Assembly (NCBI RefSeq): GCF_003605435.1
Contig: NZ_QXQB01000007.1
Location: forward strand, 62,001 to 126,000
DNA: 64,000 nucleotides
Source of the DNA: Paenibacillus pinisoli
GTDB taxonomy: Bacteria > Bacillota > Bacilli > Paenibacillales > Paenibacillaceae
Reading direction: 5' to 3'
The position numbers were made by a program, and so were the translations under genes. This document shows, piece by piece, positions 34,280 through 45,200 of this stretch. The notes below the pieces were generated by a model. It did no database searches. It worked only from the letters and a program-made list of their open reading frames with translations, and was not told where the DNA came from. Position 1 is the first letter of the stretch. Every line of letters begins with the position of its first letter.

Positions 34280-34326
34280 TTTAAATAACACAGTGAACTA
34301 AAATAAATAATACAGTGTGTTATTTA
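34280..34326. promoter_or_regulatory. Inverted repeat, probable TetR operator
   Basis: AAATAACACAGTG (about 34282-34294) and its near inverse CAGTGTGTTATTT (about 34312-34324) flank an AT-rich centre directly upstream of the tetR start. Confidence 0.45.
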
Positions 34327-34406
34327 GTTTTGTATTTAGTTATAGCGCGTAGTGATGATCACGTCAATAGTATTGAATCTTGTCATAATTGACGGGAGGG
34401 AATTCG

Positions 34407-34613
34407 GTGCAGGAGCAAATCGATGGAGTTTTTCGTTTTCGTTCCACTTGTTATAGTTGCAGAAGAGAGTTTGACGTCATCGAGGGGACTCAAGCTTACG
34501 ACAATGTGAAAAGAAATTCGAAAGGAATGCATTGCTGCGAAGATTGCAAAAACAGGATCGAGCTTGAAGCACGTCTGAACTTCGGAAGACGACTGTTGAC
34601 CGGGAAAGATTAA
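34407..34613 (+). CDS. Small zinc-ribbon-like protein
   Basis: 68 residues from GTG 34407 with GGGAGGG six bases before. Two CxxC pairs, 'TCYSC' and 'CEDC' (the second preceded by another Cys), about 28 residues apart, fit a zinc ribbon. Function unknown; cytoplasmic, highly charged C-terminus. Confidence 0.6.
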   Translation: MQEQIDGVFRFRSTCYSCRREFDVIEGTQAYDNVKRNSKGMHCCEDCKNRIELEARLNFGRRLLTGKD

Positions 34614-34790
34614 GATTCTTGGAGAAAGACTATGAAGTGAATGCTCCCCTCACGGCAACAGGTTTTACTTAAACGTTGGTCGAGTCCAGATATAAGATTG
34701 GAAAACAGGTGCCGTGGCATGCCGCCTGCGGATTGTGTTTATCATTGTATCGGCCCTGATGCTGCGCGAGAGGAAAGGAAGAGGTTCGTT

Positions 34791-35738
34791 GTGAATAAAA
34801 CCGATCGGATGTTGGCCATTGTCATCGAGTTACAGCGTAAAGGTGTGCTGCGTGCCGAGGATTTGGCTGCCCGGTTCGAGACGAGTATCCGCACGATTTA
34901 TCGTGACATGCAAGCGCTTAGCGAGGCGGGCGTTCCTGTGTCGGGTGCGCCTGGCACAGGTTACTCCCTGATGGAGGGCTACTTTCTCCCGCCGGTCAGC
35001 TTCACGGCGGATGAAGCGGTATCGCTGCTCGTCGGGGCGGACTTCGTCGAATTGAGGTTAGACGCTGTGTATGGCGCGAAGGCCCGCAGCTCGCAGGAGA
35101 AGATTGAGGCGATTCTACCGGAGAATGTACGCGAGGAGACAGCTCGGGTGAGATCGGTGATTCGTCTTCTGAACGAAAGAGCGGCGAGAACGCGGGGGCA
35201 GGAGAAAGAAACGTTCGAGCAGTTGCGCGAGGCGATTCTACAGAAGCGCAAGATCCATTTCCGCTATTCCAAAACCTTGCCGGAACCTGATGGAAATCGT
35301 CACAGTGAGCGCACGGCTGATCCGTACGGGCTCGTTTTTTCCCAAGGGGCGTGGGTGCTTATCGCGTTCTGCGGGCTGAGGCGCGACATACGGCACTTTC
35401 GATTATCCCGCATGAAAGAGCTCGTCGTACTGGAAGAACGGTTTGAGGTCCTTCCCGGCTTTCGCCTTCAGGACCACCAGTCCGCGGACGATAGGCATGT
35501 CATTGTGCGGATGCTGGTCGACCCGGCCGTCGCGGACCGGATACAGGAAGCGGACAACTTCTACATGGAATCGTTCGAACCAGGGAAGGAAGGCTGGCTG
35601 GCAACGTTCCGCGTCCGGCGGATTGAGGAGCTCCTTCAATGGACGCTTGGCTGGGGCGCAGCGGTGCGGGTACTGGAGCCGGAGTCGCTGCGGGAACGAA
35701 TGCGAGAGGAAATAGAAAAGATGCTTGAACACTACTGA
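34791..35738 (+). CDS. HTH/WYL-domain transcriptional regulator (YafY type)
   Basis: 315 residues from GTG 34791, with GGAAAGGAAGAGG before it; the frame is open to 34641 without a better site. N-terminal HTH_11 'LAARFETSIRTIYRDMQALS', WYL domain about residues 130-230 ('PYGLVFSQGAWVLIAFC') and a WCX-like C-terminus. Such regulators bind nucleic acid or nucleotide ligands and often sit beside a DinB or small enzyme gene, as here; the DinB gene starts 67 bp downstream. Confidence 0.87.
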   Translation: MNKTDRMLAIVIELQRKGVLRAEDLAARFETSIRTIYRDMQALSEAGVPVSGAPGTGYSLMEGYFLPPVSFTADEAVSLLVGADFVELRLDAVYGAKARSSQEKIEAILPENVREETARVRSVIRLLNERAARTRGQEKETFEQLREAILQKRKIHFRYSKTLPEPDGNRHSERTADPYGLVFSQGAWVLIAFCGLRRDIRHFRLSRMKELVVLEERFEVLPGFRLQDHQSADDRHVIVRMLVDPAVADRIQEADNFYMESFEPGKEGWLATFRVRRIEELLQWTLGWGAAVRVLEPESLRERMREEIEKMLEHY

Positions 35739-35805
35739 CAGACTGATGTCAGTAGCTTTGTTGTATGCTGGAGCCAGCTTAAGCAAGAAGGAGTTGGATT
35801 CAGTA

Positions 35806-36402
35806 ATGGATACAAAGCAAACGTTGGATAAGTTCAAGGAGACAGTCAACAGCTATATTCGGGAATTGGACGGCATCAGCCTTGAGCAGCTGCTGTGGAA
35901 GCCAGCGGAAGACGAATGGTCGCTCGGTCAGATGCACATGCATTTGATCCAATCCGCACAGTTCATGCACTTGCGGAATGTCTCGCTGTGCCTCGCGCCC
36001 AATGGCGACCCGAGAGTTTCTTCGACGGAGAAGACGAAGCTGGGAGAGGAATTGTACAAGGCGGGAAGCTTTCCGCCGAATCGCGTTCAGGTGCCTCCAT
36101 CCCCCCAGTACACACCCCAGCAACCAGAAAGTAAAGAGCAGCTCGTGGATGGACTGCGCGACACGGTTCGTCGGATGACCGAGCTCGAACCGGCGGTGGC
36201 GGCTTTTAATCGGGCTGCCCAGGAAACCATATCGGAATCAGGGAAGGCCACGGCTTTCCAGCTTGTGCGAAATACGGTTGTCCATCCGGCATTCGGAGGA
36301 TTGAATGGGCTCGAATGGTTCCAACTGGTCGAAATGCACTTTCGCCATCATTTGCTTCAGAAAAAGCGACTAGATGACGCTTGGAAGTCAGCCAATTTGT
36401 GA
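35806..36402 (+). CDS. DinB family protein
   Basis: 198 residues, four-helix bundle of the DinB_2/YfiT type: 'DEWSLGQMHMHLIQSAQFMH' near the start and 'EWFQLVEMHFRHHLLQKK' near the end supply the His triad for a metal. The family contains thiol-dependent S-transferases and many of unknown activity. It follows a WYL regulator and is paralogous in pattern to the DinB gene at 49112. AAGGAG lies 12 bases before ATG 35806. Confidence 0.82.
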   Translation: MDTKQTLDKFKETVNSYIRELDGISLEQLLWKPAEDEWSLGQMHMHLIQSAQFMHLRNVSLCLAPNGDPRVSSTEKTKLGEELYKAGSFPPNRVQVPPSPQYTPQQPESKEQLVDGLRDTVRRMTELEPAVAAFNRAAQETISESGKATAFQLVRNTVVHPAFGGLNGLEWFQLVEMHFRHHLLQKKRLDDAWKSANL

Positions 36403-36474
36403 GGTCAGGCCAGGTGAAAAGAATCGAGATGACAATTTACTAGGAGCTTTCGCGGTACTATATTCTAACAAAGA

Positions 36475-36499
36475 AACCACCATTCCATGAATGGTGGTT
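36475..36499. terminator. Hairpin between convergent genes
   Basis: Perfect stem AACCACCATT/AATGGTGGTT with 5-base loop between the DinB gene (plus) and the DUF1904 gene (minus); T-rich on the minus-strand side (TCTTTGTTAG). Confidence 0.6.
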
Positions 36500-36520
36500 C
36501 TGCATTTGTGAAGGATCTGC

Positions 36521-36853
36521 CTAGGAATTATAACGGCGTCCGTTCATATAGAAATCTTCCTCGCGGCCAACCCGGAAGGAAATCTCCAGATCAGGTATGC
36601 CGAGCGAGCGCACATGGCGATCGATCGCCTCGGCCATCTTATCGCGCACTTCAACTCCGCGCTCAAACCACCATACGTCGATGAAAGGGTAGGAATCCGT
36701 ATATTTTCCGTCGAAGATAGCAGTGACATGCAGGCATTCCAAAGTGAAATTATCCGTTCCGCATTGGCATATGGCAGCCATCTCTTCTACAAGCGGTATG
36801 CTAATGGAGCGTATGCCCTCGGCTGGAACTCCTCTAAAAATTAATTGCGGCAT
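36521..36853 (-). CDS. DUF1904 family protein
   Basis: 110 residues, typical for DUF1904: 'MPQLIFRGVPAEGIRSIS', 'FPFIDVWWFERG'-like centre ('YPFIDVWWFERGVEVRDKMA') and C-terminal 'DLEISF'. AGGAGGAAC precedes ATG 36853. The fold is tautomerase-like by size and pattern; biochemical role unknown. Confidence 0.8.
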   Translation of the reverse strand: MPQLIFRGVPAEGIRSISIPLVEEMAAICQCGTDNFTLECLHVTAIFDGKYTDSYPFIDVWWFERGVEVRDKMAEAIDRHVRSLGIPDLEISFRVGREEDFYMNGRRYNS

Positions 36854-37026
36854 CTTATGTTCCTCCTATCGATATATCTTAGCCTTATTGTATATGCACA
36901 AGTCTGCCTGAGGCAAACGGCTAGGATTCATCTATTTGTTGTCACCTTCTTATTATTTCCATAGTTTTCATATGATACAATTAACAGAAAGAATAGAAGT
37001 TGGCATTTCAGGAATGGAGGGATAGC

Positions 37027-37863
37027 TTGCTTAAGTGGGATAGCGATGTATGGGGAAAGCTTACAGGTCCGTATAGTTCGGCAGATAACGTGCCTGATTT
37101 ATTGCAGCGGCTGGAGCAGGAGTATAGCCAAGAGGTTTTTGACGAGCTCTTTCAGGAGTATTTGTACCATCAAAATACGATCTATACGGCGACCTACGCG
37201 GCCATGCCGTATTTGGCACAGCTAGCATGCTCCACATCGGATGCGGAAGTGCGCAAAGAGCTGTTTATCAATTGCGGTATTATTGAGGCTAGCCGCGATG
37301 GGGGAGACGAATCGCCATTCCCAGCATCATGGGCTGAATTAGCTGAGGATGCAGGCAGCTCCATTTGTACGGAGTTATATCGAGAATACATGGAAGCAAT
37401 GGATAAGCTCCGAGGGCTTACAAAGGATGTATTCGCCTACGCAGCAGCCCAACAATCCATGGATGAGACAGAGAAAAAATACATTTTGATTGCGGATGCC
37501 GCTTATCGCGGCTCATATACCATTGCCAGCATGTTGATGACATTCAGCGAGGGTGATGAATATGTGGCCGTGTGTCCATCTTGCGAGGAGGAAGTGTACA
37601 TATGGCCCGGTGAAGATGATGCAGGAATTCTACAAGCCTATGAGCAAGACCCCGTCTTTCACGATGGACAGGAGCCTCAAGCCATTATCCCGGTCACATC
37701 ATTTGCAGACGAAGAGGTACAAGCATTAGCGGAGCGGGCGGAGGCGATCGGTGAGCAGACGTTGGCCCGGCAACTGCGTTATTTGGCGGGGGACACGACA
37801 TGTCCATCCTGCCAAGAGAACATATCCGTCTGGTCAGCCTTACTAAACACCTTTGCGGAGTAA
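37027..37863 (+). CDS. Hypothetical protein with two CPxC zinc-knuckle motifs
   Basis: About 278 residues from TTG 37027 (GGAGGG five bases upstream; a TTG at 37000 is also possible). Mostly helical, with 'AVCPSCEEEVYIW' near residue 190 and 'TTCPSCQENISVW' near 265, two matching CxxC pairs that probably bind one zinc. The N-terminal part with 'YTATYAAMPYLAQLA' resembles HEAT-like helical repeats. Function not recognised. Confidence 0.65.
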   Translation: MLKWDSDVWGKLTGPYSSADNVPDLLQRLEQEYSQEVFDELFQEYLYHQNTIYTATYAAMPYLAQLACSTSDAEVRKELFINCGIIEASRDGGDESPFPASWAELAEDAGSSICTELYREYMEAMDKLRGLTKDVFAYAAAQQSMDETEKKYILIADAAYRGSYTIASMLMTFSEGDEYVAVCPSCEEEVYIWPGEDDAGILQAYEQDPVFHDGQEPQAIIPVTSFADEEVQALAERAEAIGEQTLARQLRYLAGDTTCPSCQENISVWSALLNTFAE

Positions 37864-37897
37864 GATGCAAAGGTAAGGAACGGCAGGGGAGATAGAT

Positions 37898-38614
37898 TTG
37901 AGAACTGTAACAGAAGAACAACTGCAGAAGCTTAAAGATGTTGGCTGGGACAGACTTAGCCCTGACGGGATGAGTGCATTTTTGGCTGTAACTTTTATTT
38001 ATAGCAGCTTTATGAACCTTATTCCCTTCTTTGCCGATCGTTCACACGAAGTGCAAATAGCGTGGATTTCGGTAATCGTTAACCTTTTTTTGGGACTTTG
38101 GATTATACAAGGAGCATTTGCACTTTTTTTTCTATCGCTTGATCGTGCATTTCGCTATCAGCGTCTGCAAGCGGTAGTCACCAATTGTGCCTTTATTAAA
38201 CTGACCCTTGACGGCTATCTTTTGTATTTAGTGGATGTTAAAGAAAAACGAAGCGTACTCTTGTGGCTTGGTCTTGCCTCGTTGGTTTTAGGAATCGTAT
38301 ATATGCTATGGTCTGTTCGTAGAGCGCGAATCAATATTGCTGAAGGCGAAGCTCGAAGGGAAGGACAAGGGCTTCTTTATGCCGGTAATTTTAAAGCATG
38401 GACTATCATCCCTATTGTATTTATCATTGCATTGTTTATTACAGCGATTATATTTACATTCACAGGAATAGGAAACATATGGTTTCTCTTTTTGATAGCG
38501 CCACTTCAATGGATACTAGGCTATGTATATCCAGAATATTATTTTTTTGCTTACTGCAAGTGGGTTCATCCGTCTTTTATCTTTGAACGGCCCCAAGCAA
38601 GAAAGAAAGGATAA
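37898..38614 (+). CDS. Hypothetical membrane protein
   Basis: 238 residues from TTG 37898 with GGGGAG upstream. About six hydrophobic segments in three pairs with a short cytoplasmic basic loop near residue 145. No recognisable family. It lies 34 bp after the zinc-knuckle protein gene and 44 bp before the NUDIX gene, so the three may be co-transcribed. Confidence 0.6.
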   Translation: MRTVTEEQLQKLKDVGWDRLSPDGMSAFLAVTFIYSSFMNLIPFFADRSHEVQIAWISVIVNLFLGLWIIQGAFALFFLSLDRAFRYQRLQAVVTNCAFIKLTLDGYLLYLVDVKEKRSVLLWLGLASLVLGIVYMLWSVRRARINIAEGEARREGQGLLYAGNFKAWTIIPIVFIIALFITAIIFTFTGIGNIWFLFLIAPLQWILGYVYPEYYFFAYCKWVHPSFIFERPQARKKG

Positions 38615-38658
38615 CTATAAAGCTGAGAACGCTCAATGAACGAAATGGAGGTTATAAA

Positions 38659-39147
38659 ATGGCATTCCCGACACATATCGTATCTGCAGGCGGAATTGTA
38701 GAGGATGGCAACGGAAATATTCTGTTGGTCAAGGCACATGATGATGGCTGGGTATATCCCGGCGGCATTACTGAGGTTGGCGAAAATTTGATTGACGGCG
38801 TCATTCGTGAAATTAAAGAGGAAAGCGGAATCGATGTTACGGTGAGCCATTTGATTAACATCGTGTCCAGCACAAGTGTACATAAGTGGTATGACGGGGT
38901 AACGGATGTCCCGACGAAGGTCATGTTTGATTTCGTGTGCAAAGCTGAAGGAGGAGAATTGGCGACCTCTGATGAAACAAGCGACTGTCGTTGGGTTCCA
39001 AAGGACAAGGTTCTTGATTTCATTGTACTGCCGATCATCCGAACCCGCTATGAGGCTTATTTGAACTTCAATGGCTCGGTCAATTATATCGAGTGCACGA
39101 CTCCGTCCACAACAGAGTTTAATGTCAAGGTGAATAGACACGTGTAA
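38659..39147 (+). CDS. NUDIX hydrolase
   Basis: 162 residues with a complete Nudix box: 'GGITEVGENLIDGVIREIKE' followed by 'ESGI' (GX5EX7REUXEEXGU, about residues 34-57). It hydrolyses a nucleoside diphosphate linked to another group, using Mg2+. AATGGAGG precedes ATG 38659. Substrate not predictable from sequence. Confidence 0.87.
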   Translation: MAFPTHIVSAGGIVEDGNGNILLVKAHDDGWVYPGGITEVGENLIDGVIREIKEESGIDVTVSHLINIVSSTSVHKWYDGVTDVPTKVMFDFVCKAEGGELATSDETSDCRWVPKDKVLDFIVLPIIRTRYEAYLNFNGSVNYIECTTPSTTEFNVKVNRHV

Positions 39148-39188
39148 TCAACACAGACTGCACGATGAACCATACCTCAGATAAGAAG

Positions 39189-39233
39189 AGAAGAACCTGA
39201 TCGGCCCAGTCGCCAATCAGGTTCTTCCTTTTG
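39189..39233. terminator. Bidirectional terminator
   Basis: GAAGAACCTGAT/ATCAGGTTCTTC stem with T-rich tail between the convergent NUDIX and SLH-protein genes. Confidence 0.78.
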
Positions 39234-39236
39234 CTT

Positions 39237-42200
39237 TTATTTCACTTGATCTTCAATCTTTCTTACAAACACTTCAACCGTGCTGCCGTCTACTTCTTTT
39301 CTTATCGATTCATGGGATACGGATGCGTCCTCGATTTGTCCGAAAGCCCAATAAGAAGCCGGAACATCCGGCCATGTTTGTTCTGCGCCCGTTAATGGAC
39401 CGCGGTACAGCATCCGGTTAATCAGCGTCACCGCTTCGGAACGGACAATGCCGTTCTCAGGCTTGAACGAGCCGTTGGAGTAGCCGGTGATCATACCGTT
39501 GCGATATAGCGACTCGATTGCCGGAGCCGCCCAGTGTCCAGCCTTGACGTCCGAGAAGTGAAGCTCAATCGGCTTGCCTGTTTCGAGCTTCAGATAGCGG
39601 GTCATGACGGTTGCGAGCTCAGCCCGGCTAACGGGATCGTTCGGACGGAATTTGCCATCCGCACTGCCCTCGAAAATCTTGTATTTGGTAACTGTACTAA
39701 TATAGCCAGCAGCCCAGAAGTCCTTTGGCACGTCTGTATACGACTTCGCCTCGCTGTCGTACTCGCCAATCATTCTTGCAATGATGGCAGCCAGCTCAGC
39801 GCGAAGCAGCAGCTTCTCGGACTTGAAGGTGCCGTCCGGGTAGCCCAAGATATAGCGTTCGCGAACAAGGCTGCCGGCACGTTCCGAGTAGACGAGCAGC
39901 TTCAGTGAAGAAGACAACTCCGCTCCGCCCGATACTGTTCCGTCACTGCTTACGAATTCAACTTTAATCGTCACTTGGCGATCCTTCTCTTGATCACCGA
40001 GCTCAGGCCATTGAAGCACGATTCCGAAGGCTCCTGATGTATCCTTCTTCACATCTTTAACATTCCACACAATCGCGCCTGCAAGTACGGTGCCGCCATC
40101 CGCGCTGATGACCTTCACGCCTTCAGGCAGTGTCACCCGAATTTGTCCTTCTTTCAGGTCTGCATCGGACATGTTCTTATACTGGACAGTCATTTTGCTC
40201 TCAGCGGATTCTTGATGAATCGGTCGGTCCGTCTGCAGGTTAACCGTCAATTCGCCGTTTTTATTCGACTCCGGCTTATCCGGGTTCTCAGGATTGGAAG
40301 GGAGAGGGCCGCCTCCGCCGCTGCCGGATCTAGGCGTCATCACAAAATCGAATTGCACGATCGAGCGCTCAACCTTAATGGCCATCTTGCCATTTTCGAT
40401 ATAGGTGGAGCTTTCCGGATGCGCCGTAGTATCGTTGCGGCTGTCATACGGATAGTAGCCGTTAGCCTCGGCTGTGATGTAATAGTCGCTGTCTGCATAA
40501 ACCATCCACGCGTAGAACCCTGCCGTCACGATCTGCGTCGGGCTGGCGTTGTTTTGCGGCGGGAAGCCTGGCAGCGCAGGCAGTGTCACCGGACCAGGGG
40601 CAATGCCGTTAGCGGCATTGCGCGCCGTATTGGCGTACCATAACTTAACGGTGACGCTGCGATCATCAATTAGGCTGCCGGTAGCCGAATTTCGAATGCT
40701 GCCAAAAGGATCGATCAGCTCTTCGCTAATGTTCATTTCACCGGATGCCTGCACCTTGGCTGTAGGCAGTTCACCGTTACTCTTGGAGTTGATAATCAAG
40801 TACGGCCGATCGATTACGGTGCCCGAACTGTCAGAAACATTGTAGTAATAGCGGATTTCCAGTTGATACGTTTCGTTTTCCTGCGGCAGGCCGTCAGCAA
40901 TGAACAACCCGTTCTCGTCTATCTGGAAGCCGTCCGCTTCGGTCGGAGTGGCCAGCAGTGCGCCGCTTGGATCGCTAGCGTTCACATATTCGTTGTCTTT
41001 CTTCAGGAAGACCACGAATGCTGGCTGGCTCGGTTCATTGCCAAGCGAGGCAAAATCAATCAGATGCAGCGAGCCTGCGGAGTCCTTGCTGCCAATTACG
41101 CCGGCAACAGCTTTATTGGCCGTGACTTCGTCCGTACCATCGCCCCTTAGCGGCTTGTCCACGACAGCGCGCTGCTTGTACGTGATGGTTTTGCCATCGC
41201 TTACCGTCTTGCTGTATTCAATGGTATAGTCTTGTTTGCTCGGAATGAGGAATTCGTACTCCCCGTTCTCGTTTGTTTCGATCGTGGCCACAATGGAACC
41301 GTCTTGGCCTCTTACAATAATGGTTTTGCCTGCAACAGGATTTGTGACTCCTGAGCTGTCTGTCTCTGTAATTTTCCCTTTTAGCTTAGGCGGATCGAAT
41401 GTGATCTTGATCGTCGCCGTTCCGCTGACTTCATTGGGAACGTCAAAGACGGAAGCTGTTACGACGATCTCCTGGGAATCAGTCGATCCAGTGAGGTCTG
41501 GGGACTCGTAATAAATAATGGCTTTGCCGTCTGGGCCTGTCGTAACTTCTGTAACCGGATCGCCGTTCTCGTCCACGAATCGTCCGCCCGCATTCGGCGT
41601 GCCTGAAGCATCGTCACGGTCGAAGGTTACCTTGGCGCCAGGGAGCGGATTGCCGTTGTCGTCCGTTACGGTTACCGTCACCTTCGTAGGGGTCTCTCCA
41701 TCGCCCACATTGCGGGAAGGGCCGGCAACAATGCTGACGTTCCCGCCCATCGGAATGGTAGAGTCCATCGTAAATGAGCTGTTTGCGGTTGCACTGGTGT
41801 TCAGCTTGCCTTCAGCTGTTGCAGTTACGGTATATACGCCGTTCACGCTAATTGCTGTATCTGGAGTCCATAACCAGAGGCCAGAAATGGGATAGCTGAC
41901 TACGGAACCGCTTAGTTGGACATTGTTATGGTCTTTTACGATAACAGAGACGGTTGAGCCGGGTTCGCTCGTACCTGTTACTTCTGTAACCGGTTTGCTG
42001 CCTGCCCAATCGTTAAGCGGCGTCTCGATCGTGACAAAAACGTTGCTCAGCGGGAAGCCGCCTGTTTGCGGGCCTAGAGGGCTAAGCACCCGCAGAGGAT
42101 CCCCCGCGTCCACAATGTCGCCGCCGTTTGGCTGGTACACCAGCTCTGCTGCAGCACCGCGCGGAATCTCGTTGCCGCCTGTCAGCTCCAGCGTTAACGT

Positions 42201-45200
42201 ATCGGTACCCGAACCGGATACAACAATGGCTGGTATTACTGTGCCGTCAATCAGGACGCCGAAGCCCGGCTGGCCGATGACATCTACATTGGCAGGAAAT
42301 TTGACAATGACCTGGTTAGGTTTGCTGCCTATTGCCCCTGCGGTAGGCTCGAATGTCATTTGGTTGTCAACCGGGAAGTCCGCCAGATAGCCTAGACTGC
42401 GGCCATTTGGTCCAGATTCCCGGATATCAATAGGCGCATATTCTTCATCTGCTTGTCCCGTTGCATAATGCAAGGTAATATTCGTTGGCGCGTTCTCGTT
42501 AGGCAGCGTCGGAATTCCATCTGCCGGGAGGCCCTCGCTAAGCGTGAACACAATGGTCTTGCCGCTGGAGTCCGTGCTGTCGAGAGCAACGCTCGCCGCT
42601 GTAAGGGTTTCGACTTGCCCGTCCACTTCCAGAGAGAAGGCAAATGCGCTTAAGCTGTTCATTATACTTGCTTCATCCAGCGGCTGGGCGAATACGACAC
42701 GGATTTTATCCCGGGTTGTATCGTTGATGACCACGGCTTGAATCGGCTTCATCTGGTTATTCACCGGATCATTGATGAAGGATCCCAGCTCGGCGCTTGA
42801 GTCTGTGATGCGGTCAACCGCATCTAATTTCTCTGCCTGATAAGACAAGGAAACGACTGCGTTGAGCGGGATTTGACCGTTCCAATTCGCAGGAAGCGCG
42901 CCGTTTGCAAGCACCAGCTGAATTTTGTCAGGGGATTGTCCTGCCTCAATAGCGGCATTGCTGCTGTTCAAATCAAGCTTGAATGGCGGATTGATCCCGT
43001 CGTTGATCGTAAGCGCAAATGCTTCGAGCGCGTTGGCCGAAGCAGTAACGAAGGATGGGAACTTCACTTCAACCGTATTGCGCACCATGTTGTTCACAAC
43101 CTCAATGCTTTCAGGAGCAAAGCGGTTGTTTACCGGAATTTCAGGCGCACCCGGAGCGGGGAAGCTGTCCAGCGGAGCGCCGCCTTCGCCTGCGCCTTGT
43201 ACAGAGCCCTTGTCTTTGTCGTAGTAAAGCAATGGCGGCGTATTCGGCGGAATGACAAAGTCAGTCGGGAGATCCGGCGGATAAGACGGACTATCCGGAT
43301 CGATCTCCAGCACAAGGACGAATGGATCGTCAACGCCGTATTTGTCTTTGCCGTGGCCAACTACTTTCAGAGGGATATCCTTTTCGCCTTCAGGTGTCGG
43401 AAGCTTGATCGAGAATCCGTCCCGTTCATCCTCGTTGAAATCGGTAGGGCTGTCCATATTGACGATAATAGTGTGACGGTCTGGACCGACCTCTGCCGTC
43501 TGAATCTCTGGCGCTATAGCATTGGCGAATAGAACCGGAGCGATGTCGGAATTGCCTCCGCCGTACCGCTTATCACCATACTCCCCGCCGATACTCGCTT
43601 TTACGTTGGTAATATGCGGGTACTTGCCAAGGTTCCAGAGGTTAACCCTTGCAATACCGTTAGCATCCGTAAGCACGGTAATCTCGCGGAAAGTGACAAG
43701 TGCCCCGTCACGGTCGTATGTGCGGGTTTTGACGGTTTCACCTTCTGCAGTCAGATAGACATCGGCATCATCGACCTGCTTGGCCGCAACCTCCGTCCGG
43801 CCGCTGCCGATGCCGACATTGCTGTAGGAATCCACATAGTACATCGAGAAAGTCACCGGATAACCGGCAATGGTCTCGCCATCTACCGTCTTTACTTCTG
43901 CTTGCACTTCTGTGTTGGCTTCAATTGCGGATAGACCCGAAGCTGCTGTCGTGCCTGTCACAGGAGTGTTGCCTTTTGGACGATTGCCGAACGCAGCATC
44001 TTTTTGGAAATCATAGTTTTCACCTTCTACCACCAAAGGCGTTTTTCCTAGGATAGAGATAGTTGTCGGAGCCTGCTCAACGGATTGAGTGTCAGTGCCG
44101 GGAACGATCAAGCCGCTGTAATTGTTGAAATACCAGGAGTTGATGTCATGGAACTGATTGGCCCCGCCAGTCGCGGCTGTAAAGCCCACATAGACGTCGT
44201 CCTGCAGCAGATTGCTGCCAAGATCCTTTTTGTCTGCCATGATCGGCTTAATTTCGTACTCTGTTCCATCCGATTTCAATGGCGCGACAAGTCTGCCTTG
44301 TGCGTTCAAGTACGGGAATGCGCCAAGCTCTACCGTATCCACCTGGGCATTCTGGCCGCTGCCGGTGGTCTGAATCGTTCCATCGGATTTGATGACTGGG
44401 GCGTAGAATGTGCCAGAATTGTTTTCGCGAATCAGATAGACCTCGAAGCTTTTGGTCAGGCCGTTGTAATCGATCCAGGAGTGAAATTGTTTATAAGGAT
44501 CCGCTTGCGCTTCGGCGGTGGTTTGCGCTAGCGACATGCGTTTCAAATCCAAATTGGCAATATCCTTGCCATATTGATGCACCGTATGGCCAACATCGCC
44601 ATTCAGGTCGAGCGCAACATGGGACGCCCGCGTATTCGCGATGGAGCCGACAGGCGTCGGATCGTTGCGTACCGGGTTAACTTGGTCCAAGCCATCTTGC
44701 CCGACATTGCGGTAGGTATCGTATTCGATGCCAATACTTTTCCCGACGCCGGAATAGCCAAGGCCCCCGCCGACCGCGCCAGCTTCATTGGAAGCAGTCT
44801 GCATGACAAATACAATGCCATCGGCTTGCGAGCCTCCATGCATCTTGAAGCTGAAATACGAGCTGAACGAGCGATTGTCCGTAAGCGTTATACGCTCTTT
44901 GTTGAACACGCTCCCGAAAGCGTTGCCTGACTGAATGGCCAAGCGAACCTTATCTTGTTGAAAGCCGAGCCCGTTTATCTCGGAACCCGTATAAGAATTG
45001 CTGCTAGATTTGCCGTAATTGTATTGCAGCCATGCTGTGGTCTGGCCGCCGAGCTGCCCTAAGCCGCTTCCGGTCGGTGTCGAAGGGCCAGTATGGGTTA
45101 TAGCGCCTCCTATCATCGGGTTGGACACGGTAAAGTCTGCATTTTTCATGGAGACATACGTCTTGCTGGAATCTGCAGCAGAAGATGGCGCGGCCGCGTA

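Noticed and set aside
39534..44930. Many plus-strand frames of 60-220 codons
   Set aside because: All lie antisense to the continuous SLH protein frame, which has a signal peptide and recognisable domains.
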